Positions 57,076-64,000 of a stretch of DNA of 64,000 bases are shown here, piece by piece. The position numbers were made by a program, and so were the translations under genes. Position 1 is the first letter of the stretch. Each line of letters opens with the position of its first letter. Source of the stretch: Achatina immaculata (lineage: Eukaryota; Mollusca; Gastropoda; Stylommatophora; Achatinidae); the NCBI GenBank assembly GCA_009760885.1, contig CM019708.1, positions 18,285,189-18,349,188 of the forward strand, written 5' to 3'. Under the pieces are notes generated by a model, which saw only the letters and a program-made list of their open reading frames with translations, had not been told where the DNA came from and ran no database searches.

Positions 57076-57860
57076 CGAACGAACGAAAGAACATTCTTTA
57101 TTTTTAAAGGGTTAAGAATTGGGCACGAAGGCCCGTCTGACATTCTACCCTTCATTATACATCTTTCACTCAGTCACAGTCAGTAAGCATTTGTTAATAA
57201 GCATAATAATCATGAAGACAAAATTAAATGATTAAATTAATAAATAATAAACTTATCTCATGTCCATACACTCTACACTCTGATTTATGCAACAACACGA
57301 AATAAACTTGCATTCTTACATTCATTCAAAACTAACACATTTATAGAAAAGCAGTAAAAAAAATTTACAACAATCAAGCCATACTTTAAACTACTTTAGA
57401 CTATGCTTAAAGAGGCATATAATTCATATCAATTAGATGTTGCCAAAGTTTAAAGCTATAAGAACAAATATTACTTATAAATTTTACATGAATTGGTAGG
57501 ACATTCCAAAGGTGGGCAGCTGAGTAAGAGAAATTTTTTTAAACATGTCAAGCCTTGGTTTTTTTGGGAGAGTACAATTGCTTAAGCGTTGACTGTGTTT
57601 TGGGTTGGATTTGAACAACGACCACACATAGGGTGGAGCATTGTGCGATAGAACTTTATGAATTAACTTGGTCTTGTTGAAAATAAATCTCCTCTTGAGG
57701 GGTAGAATATCAAGATGTTTATCCTTATTTGCAATACGTGCTGCATGTTTGTCATGTGTCAGCTTTACCGCTCGTTTTTGAAGTGAGTAAAGTCTTTTCA
57801 TGTTTGACATGGAACAACCATCCCAGACTGTGGAACAGTAGTCTAAGTTTGTTTGTACAA
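57076..57860 (-). mobile_element. LINE family B, diverged subfamily copy
   Basis: Minus-strand copy with the tail GAACGAACGAACGAAAG at the left and the conserved GGTTAAGAATTGGGCACG terminus. The frame reads QTNLDYCSTVWDGCSMSNMK, LDILPLKRRFIFNKTKLIHK, HNAPPYVWSLFKSNPKHSQR and PRLDMFKKI, then a frameshift near the C-terminus. It differs clearly from the copies at 49698 and 56058 in protein and in 3' untranslated sequence, so it is a separate subfamily. Its 5' end merges into GA repeats, which extend the open frame artificially to 229 codons. Confidence 0.9.
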
Positions 57861-58163
57861 AGAGAGAGAGAGAGAGAGACAGAAAGACAGAGAGAAAGAG
57901 AGATTTAGAGATAGAGGGAGACAGAGAGAAAGAGTTAGATAGAGAGATAGATAGATAGAGATAGAGATAGAGAGAGAAAGAAACAGAGAGAGAGACACAG
58001 AGAAAGAGAGAGAAAGAGAGAGACAGAGAGAGATAGAGAGAGACAGAGAGAAAGAGATAGAGAGAGAGAAAGAGACAGGGACAGAGAAAGAGAAAGAGAC
58101 AGAGAGACACACACACAGAGACAGAGACAGAGAAAGAGAGAGAGATAGAGAGAGAGAGAGAGT
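57861..58163. repeat. GA-rich microsatellite
   Basis: About 300 bases of GAGA, GACAGA, GATAGA and GAAAGA repeats; long Ser/Leu frames on the minus strand are repeat translations. Confidence 0.95.
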
Positions 58164-58974
58164 TTTGCATCATCTTTCAAAAATCCCCTCAGAGGTATCA
58201 AATTAACGTAATCAATACTCACAGATTAACAGGTATCATTTCAACAATGGCAAGTATCATTGAAAAGATCACTGATATCGTTTATGGATTTAAAAGTAAC
58301 CTGTACAGCAGAATGTGGAAATCAAAACAAAGTAAAAATATTTGGTGAAACAAAAACAAAAATTCAGCCGGTCAAGAGTAGAAAAACGAATATTTGTTTT
58401 TTATTTTGCAAACTAGAAAAAAAATAAAGAAACGTATTTCATAACGTGTTTTCTTTCTTTTTTTTTTTTAATCCTGGTTGATTTATTTGTATAACTGTGG
58501 CGAAAAGAGATGTACCAAATGATGTAATTTATTTATAATTGCGCACACAATCTTTGTAACGTTTTATTTCAATATTGCACTATGGTTTTTGCAAGTTTTT
58601 ATCAACCAAAATTGCTTTCTCCACTCTCTGTGCTAGAGACGAATGATTCCGCGCTCGGAGAACTCGTGAATGTGTTTTTAGTCGCCCCTCTGTAGGGGCA
58701 GTTCTCTGATAAGAGATAAGAGAATAAGAGATGATTTCCATTTATTATGAGGCTTTCATCAAGAAAGCACTGCTTAACTTAACGCATACTGCATGTGTGT
58801 GTGTGTGAAGTTTATATTGAATGATTACATACGGCACACATACAAATATGTAAATAAATACATTAAAAACAGGAAAAAAAACCTACCGACCCCGAAGCAG
58901 TGAGCCGGCTGGATCCCTCTCTCACAGATAATGAAAAGGAAACTAGCTTTCCCAGACACTCAGAAACTTGCGCG
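58164..58974. other. Unassigned sequence
   Basis: AT-rich; small (GT)n near 58794. No gene supported. Confidence 0.45.
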
Positions 58975-60130
58975 GTATAAGAGCAATAGAAACTTAAATA
59001 GTGTCAGAGCAATAGAAACTTAAACAATGTCAGAGCAATACAAACTTAAACAGTATCAGAACAATACAAGCTTAAACAGTGTCAGAGCAATACAAACTTT
59101 AACAATGTCAGAGCAATACAAACTTAAACAATGTCAGAGCAATATAAACGTAAACACTGTCAGAGCAATAGAAACTTAAACAATGTCATGGCAATAGAAT
59201 CTTAAACAATGTCAGAGCAATAGAAACTTAAAGAATGTCAGAGCAATAGAAACTTAAACACTGTCAGAACAATAGAAACTTGAACAATGTCAGAGCAATA
59301 GAAACTTAAACAATGTCAGAGCAATAAAAACTTGAACATGTTAGCGAAATATAAACACTAGAAATATCTGAGCGATATAAACTCTAGCTATGTCTAAGCA
59401 CTATAAACTCTACTGGTGTCTGAGCAATATAAACTCTAGCGATGTCAAAGCAATATAAACTGTAGCGGTGTCTAAGCAATATAAACTCTAGTGGTGTCTG
59501 AACAACATAAACTCTAAATGTATAAATTAGGAAGAAATTAGGAACTGCTTTATTATTTAACGATAACAAACGTGTAACGTTTCGGTGCGAGCCCTTATCA
59601 AACCAAAACAAACAGGACGAACAATATAAACTCTAGCGATGTCTCAGCAGTATAAGCTCTAGCGGTGTCTGAGCAATATAAACTCTATCGATGTCTAAGC
59701 AATAACTCTAGCGGTGTCGGAGCACTATATAAGCTCTAGCGGTGTCCGAGCAATATAAACTCTAGCGATCTGATCAATATAAAGTCCAGCGGTGTCTAAG
59801 CAATATAAACTCTAGCGGCGTGTAAGCAGTATAAACTCTAGCGGTGTCTAAGCAATATAAACTTAGCGGTGTCCGAACGGTATAAATTCTATCGATGTCT
59901 GAGCAATATAAACTCTAGCGGTGTTCGAACGGTATAAATTCTATCGATGTCTGAGCAATATAAAATCCTGCGGTGTCTAAGCAATATACACTCTAGCAGT
60001 GTCTAAGCAACAGAAACATCAACAATGCAAAAGCAATAGAAATTAAGGCAGTCCCAGAACAATATAGAAATTTGAAAGTCCGAGGAATCTAAATCCTAGC
60101 GGTTTATAAGCTATATATAAACTCTAGCGA
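58975..60130. repeat. 26-bp minisatellite in two domains
   Basis: Left domain (58975-59340): AATGTCAGAGCAATAGAAAC + TTAAAC. Right domain (59350-60130): GTGTCTAAGCAATATAAACT + CTAGCG. The two units are homologous (AGCAATA-AAACT core) and keep the same 26-base period but have separate consensus sequences. The right domain is interrupted at 59517-59620. Confidence 0.95.
59517..59620 (-). mobile_element. Penelope-/retrozyme-like piece inside the minisatellite
   Basis: About 104 bases unrelated to the array. On the minus strand it reads TTTGATAAGGGCTCGCACCG followed by AAACGTTACACG and an AT-rich stretch, similar to the CTGATGA-stem-GAAAC ends of Penelope-like elements and hammerhead retrozymes. 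The core is degenerate (TTGATAA). Array units resume on both sides. Confidence 0.4.
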
Positions 60131-60228
60131 TGACTTAGCAAATAAAAAGATGAATGGTATTTGAGCAGAAGAATGATAACTGTTAATGAGCATTAATTAC
60201 GTTAATTTTCTATGCAGGGACTACAAGA

Positions 60229-60352
60229 TACCGCGTTGATAATCTGCAAATGGATGCATCAGCAGCAGGGCATCTTGGTTACAACCGAGAGGCCAACAGG
60301 AGAGCTGTTAGGGAGGGAGGCAAGGGACGTGCAAATGATTGACTGACTGACT
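60229..60352 (+). mobile_element. LINE family A, very short 3' copy with TSD
   Basis: Only about 124 bases: the last codons (DNLQMDASAAGHL...) and a (GACT)n tail at 60337-60352. An 11-bp direct repeat GGACTACAAGA flanks it (60218-60228 and 60353-60363). The left repeat resembles A sequence itself, so the left boundary is slightly uncertain. Contains small deletions. Confidence 0.85.
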
Positions 60353-60363
60353 GGACTACAAGA

Positions 60364-61439
60364 GGAACTCTGAAAGATGATGAAAAACTATTTCTTACCA
60401 ATGAGAAATCTTCTTCTTCTTCTTTTTTCCTTCCTTTTTGTTTCACTTTTCCTTATTTTCACCGAGGTCAAAGATCTCATCTTTGTGTACCTCATATTTC
60501 TTTATTTCTTTCTTTCTTTCTTTCTTTGATATAAGCAATCTGTGACACCTGAAGAATCATGGATGTTTCTTTAGTCTGTCCTTATTTTATGGTTCCTTGT
60601 ATTATTAAAAAAATATAGAATACCTTTCACTTAAGACCAACAGAAACGGTAACTTGGTTCAAGTGAGAAAAACAGTGAGCCACACACTGAGAGACCCCCA
60701 GCCATGTAGACACGCACGCCACAAAAAATGCACAAGTCTACGACATATGTAAGCCCGGATCACTTGACACATAAACATTACTCACGCCATGTGACAGACA
60801 AGCCAAAACAGTTCAGGGTGGATGGGGGAAGGTAGGAAGGAAGGGGGGGGGGGGGGGTAGAATGTCAGAGATCGAATGCTTCTTTAAACAATTTTAAATG
60901 CAGTTGCTAGCAATTATTTCTGGTAGATCGATTCCGCACTAGTACGCTGTAGTACAATAATATGATTAAAGCGGCAATTGCGAAAGAATGTGGAATTGGA
61001 AGAAAACCTACATCTTCGATGGCGAAATTTTTAGGTAGTTGCGCTGTCTCGTGACTGGCTGGCGTACAGACACTTCCAGGTTCAAGTGTTAAATATGGAT
61101 GCTGTCAGGTGATTCTTTTTTATTTTTTTAAGTTACTGAATTTTCTGCGAGAATTTTCGTATATCGAAAATCAAATTTTCTGTAACTAACGTTATTTGGT
61201 GCACTATGAATCTCCTCTCTCTGTCTGTCTGTCTCTGTCTGTCTGTCTGTCTCTCTCTCTTGAATTTACTGCACATTGAAGATGCTTTCTTTTCTAAAGA
61301 CTACTCCACACTGTAAAGATCATTCCAGTCACTGGAGATACAGTTAAGATGACCATGAACTGTCAAAAAAAAACCCAGTGGAAAACAATGATTTTAATTA
61401 AAATCATAAAACAGTCATATCTTAATAGGACATATGAGT
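60364..61439. other. Unassigned; microsatellites
   Basis: TTC tract near 60411-60425, (TTTC)n at 60505-60528, G-run at 60844-60858, TCTG/TC repeats at 61212-61261. No gene supported. Confidence 0.45.
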
Positions 61440-61630
61440 ATGATGGACTTGAGGGAAAAAAAAGACAAACAAGAAGCAAAAAAAAAATAGAGAGAGGTAG
61501 ACTAAGAAAGAAGATAATGGACAATCTAACGGTGTAGAAGGATAGTAAGTCAGCAAACTGAACTGATTGAAAACACCAAAAATTAAGATCAGTGTGAAGG
61601 ACTTTTAACGGAAGTTTATATCATGATGAT
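61440..61630 (+). mobile_element. LINE C-terminal remnant
   Basis: The plus strand reads EGKKRQTRSKKKIERGRLRK and KIMDNLTV, then after a stop KDSKSAN and, frameshifted, RSVWRTFN. The order (basic RGRxRKKIMDNL... then a terminal W-R motif) resembles RTE-like LINE ends. Decayed, no tail seen. Confidence 0.45.
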
Positions 61631-61638
61631 TTTCATTA

Positions 61639-61911
61639 AAAAAAAGGTAGTCCCATAGCAAATGCCGTAGGGGATGAAGAGTTAGAGACCTCATTATGCT
61701 GGGCCATCAGCGTATGAGGTAGGGTGGGCCAGTTCCTTTCCTCGCTGTCCTTCCTTCCAAGGTTTTCTCTAGCGCCAATTTTACAAGGCTGGGTCGACGT
61801 CGCTGCCGTATTGGTCGGGAAAAAAAATCCCGCTCAGCTGGGGATTCGAACCCTCTACCATTCGGTTGCTAGACGAGTGCTAGCAACTACGCTAGCCGCC
61901 TCCCCCCTGAC
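61639..61911 (-). mobile_element. tRNA-derived SINE, family S1 (second 3' type), with TSD
   Basis: On the minus strand the A box region GGCTAGCGTAGTTGC, then AGCAACCGAATGGTAGAGG and B box GGTTCGAATCC, the ATTTTTTTTCCC body and the GGCCCAGCATAATGAGGTC 3' part, as in 53847-54107. An 8-bp direct repeat TTTCATTA (61631-61638 and 61912-61919) marks the insertion. The head is slightly altered in the A box. Confidence 0.87.
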
Positions 61912-62061
61912 TTTCATTACTACAAGCTATTTGAGGATGCGCACTCTCTAAAATGTTTATATCTTGCATAGGTATTCTTTTAGTTAAGACGGCGTTCCTA
62001 TATTACCCATACTAACATTCAGACGTGCTTAAATACTCACACAGAATATATATATATATAT

Positions 62062-62395
62062 ATGGAATATGAGAGAACAAATAAAAGAATTAGCCACTGC
62101 TCAGACACTGGAATATGAGAGAACTAGTAAAAGAATTACCCAATGTCCAGACACTCGAATATGAGAGAACTAGTAAAAGAATTAGCCAGCGTCCAGACAC
62201 CTGAATATGAGAGAAGTAGTAAAAGAATTAGCCATTGTCCGGACACTGGAATATCAGAGAACTAGTTTTAAAAAAGTAATTTTTTATCAAGACCCTGGAT
62301 ATGAGAGAGCCAGTAGAAGAACCACGCTGAGAAATGAGAGAATTAGTAAAAGATGTAGTCAATGTCCAGACACTGGGATACGAGATACCATAACG
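62062..62395. repeat. 46-bp minisatellite
   Basis: About six to seven units of GAATATGAGAGAACTAGTAA + AAGAATTAGCCAATGTCCAGACACTG, degenerating to the right. A (TA)n lies just before it (62047-62062). Confidence 0.92.
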
Positions 62396-62721
62396 TGAGA
62401 TTTCATCCGACCGCGGAGAGTTGTAAAGCATTACAATACGGAACACTGAAAAGTGATAACTGAGAAAGTTCTTATCACTGTGGATGGATCTGAAAAGTAA
62501 GGAAGACGGAAAGTGTCAGTACAGGGTGGAAAGAGAAATGAGTATTTCAGAAAGTCTTTGAAACTTTGAAAGTTTGACATCGAGTAGGTGATTACATGAA
62601 ACTGTTCAGTGTATCCGATTACTTTATTAACTTCTGTGCATTTCTGGTAAATCCATAGTGGTCAGGTCTCCTCCTTAGTGTATTCTTCACTGAACAGTGA
62701 AAGATGTCTTTAATTCTATGT
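62396..62721. other. Unassigned sequence
   Basis: No gene or element recognised. Confidence 0.45.
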
Positions 62722-62732
62722 TAATTTACTCA

Positions 62733-62980
62733 GTCAGTCAGTCAGTAATTTGCATGTTCCTTGCGGAACGTTGTCTCCCTAACAGCTCTCATGTAGGCCT
62801 CTCGGTTGCAAGCAAGATGCCCTGCTGCTGATGCATCAATTTGCAGATTATTACCAACGATGTCTTGCAGCCATCTTCGCCTTGATCTTCCTCTCTTTAA
62901 TTTTCCTATTATGTATCCTCCCAAGACGGTCTTTTCTAAATTCATGACGTTTCATGTGCCGAAAAAATGTACGTTTTCTC
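62733..62980 (-). mobile_element. LINE family A, short copy with TSD
   Basis: A 248-base 5'-truncated copy with the (GACT)n tail at the left (GTCAGTCAGTCAGTAATTTG). A perfect 11-bp direct repeat TAATTTACTCA flanks it (62722-62732 and 62981-62991). The minus-strand frame keeps NLEKTVLGGYIIGKLKRGRS and RRRWLQDI, with a three-base insertion after it. Confidence 0.93.
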
Positions 62981-62991
62981 TAATTTACTCA

Positions 62992-63197
62992 TTACGTCAG
63001 CTATATTCATTAAAGAGCATTTGCAACTGCTCACCTAGAGATCATTACTGTCAGCTGTTTTAGAACCCTTGTAACGTCAAGGACAATTAGACTATTTGTA
63101 AACCCCACCCCCCACCCCTCCACCCCCCCCCCAAAAAAAAACAAAACAGTAGGAGTCACTTTATGCATTAACGGATCATACCGTTTCAGCTTAACAG
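62992..63197. other. Unassigned sequence
   Basis: C-rich and A-rich runs at 63104-63144; nothing recognised. Confidence 0.45.
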
Positions 63198-63505
63198 AAC
63201 TAGGTATTGCATGGTCAGACCTCGAGAAGAATCACAGACAAAGCACGTTTAAACGTGGGAGAAAGAAAAATGACAAGAAATTTACCCCCGACTTGAGCAG
63301 CGCATTAATTAACTTAGCTATCTCGCACCCCTAGAAAGAAGGGACACTCTGCCCCTCTCGTAGCTAGACGGTTGCCCGTCCTATCGGGGTTCGTGAATAA
63401 AGTCCCATGTAATTCTCTTGCCAGTATTTCTTTCTCTCACGTATACAAGTGCTTTGTCTTTGATTTTTTTCGAGATCTAGCCATGCAATACCGTGTTCTA
63501 TCACT
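63198..63505. mobile_element. Inverted pair of SINE S2 pieces
   Basis: The plus-strand segment 63198-63265 (GGTATTGCATGGTCAGACCT, ATCACAGACAAAGCACG) is matched in reverse complement by 63408-63505 (GCATGGCTAGATCTCGA, ATCAAAGACAAAGCACTTG). Part of this also matches the S2 body at 38430-38592. The arms face each other across about 140 bases. Class call rests on the match to 38430. Confidence 0.5.
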
Positions 63506-64000
63506 TCACTATGCGAAAGACTTCTTGTTTCCTATTTATAATAGGTTTAAAGTTACAACTGTGTCTTCAGTTTATGAATACAAGGTGTTTCAACTTTGTT
63601 TCTCAAAGTCTAATTATCTGTTATAACAGTTTTAACTTTAGTGGCTTTGCGTATATCTGCATGTTTAGTTTTATTAATCCCTGAATCTCGACAGTGGCTA
63701 ATAGTTTATGTGGAAAATCTTGTTTGTTTTTTATTTTTATTTTTTGGCAGTATCACGTGATCATGCTAGGTAACAAATAAAAGTGCCTGTAAGTCCAGAA
63801 ACATTAATCTGTGGCCATACAGGTCGTTGCAAAAAAAAAAAAAAGAATTACAAGTTCTTTCACGGCATTCAGAAGCAAGACAGAAGGAGGGTGTAATTTC
63901 CACGAACATATTTTTCAGGACAGTTCAGTTCTGTTACGTCTTGCCTGACTTCTGAGACGTAACAGAATCAGTTACTGACGTAACAACTACTGCAAGAACA
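63506..64000. other. Unassigned sequence
   Basis: AT-rich; A-run near 63831-63844. Several near-repeats of CAGTTCTGTTACGTC/GACGTAACAG at the right edge may form a short inverted repeat, cut by the window end. Confidence 0.4.

Noticed and set aside
57484..58173. Longest open frame in the window (229 codons, minus)
   Set aside because: Its N-terminal half is a translation of a GA microsatellite joined by chance to the C-terminus of a LINE B copy.

Overview
This window looks like repeat-dense intergenic or intronic DNA from an animal. A lophotrochozoan, most likely a mollusc, is my best guess; that is an inference from the type of elements present, not from any marker gene. It is AT-rich by eye and full of microsatellites and minisatellites. 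Every recognisable protein fragment belongs to a mobile element, mostly 5'-truncated non-LTR retrotransposons (LINEs). I find no host protein-coding gene, rRNA gene or functional tRNA gene that I can support.

The main family (called A here) is an RTE-like LINE with a YADD reverse transcriptase and an Arg/Lys-rich C-terminal GRPRRRWLQDI motif. It ends in a tetranucleotide tail, (GACT)n or (GAAT)n. At least thirteen copies or pieces lie across the window on both strands, several with clear 10-14 bp target-site duplications (TSDs). Family B (CR1/L2-like C-terminus, ATCA-type tail) occurs near 46.9, 49.7-50.75, 56.06-56.9 and 57.07-57.86 kb. Family C (RTE-like, ATAAG-type tail) occurs near 6.8-7.2, 7.47-7.8, 23.45 and 40.5 kb. 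Single LINE fragments of other families lie near 2.5, 9.1, 24.0, 34.9-35.8, 40.8, 41.5-41.9, 42.0-42.3, 48.5 and 61.5 kb. Non-autonomous elements include tRNA-derived SINEs (11.4, 17.6, 38.4, 53.9, 61.6 and 63.2-63.5 kb), two LTR-like repeats (4.8-5.4 and 36.5-37.1 kb), two piggyBac-like TTAA-flanked elements (0.5-1.26 and 12.15-12.39 kb), one hAT-like MITE (48.8-49.0 kb), two Penelope/hammerhead-like fragments (18.8 and 59.5 kb) and an unclassified dispersed repeat E (15.7, 26.8, 28.8-30.3, 49.1 and 55.2 kb).

The most interesting structural theme is the origin of the tandem arrays. Three large minisatellites can be traced to a segment inside a mobile element: a 26-bp unit from the reverse transcriptase coding region of LINE A (51.2-51.8 kb), a 34-bp unit from repeat E (29.05-30.28 kb) and a 32-bp unit from the 3' end of an LTR (37.05-37.82 kb). 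Two dinucleotide tracts also grew inside LINE copies. Other arrays have no visible parent: 34/68 bp with higher-order structure at 43.5-44.95 kb, 42 bp at 53.2-53.7 kb, 26 bp in two domains at 58.98-60.13 kb, and smaller ones.

A second theme is nesting and inversion. A is inserted in A, B in A (twice), A in a piggyBac-like element and a Penelope-like piece in a minisatellite. Three closely spaced inverted pairs of LINE ends in the first 16 kb could make long double-stranded RNA if transcribed. The genes do not work together as a pathway; the window is best read as a TE graveyard with active tandem-repeat turnover.
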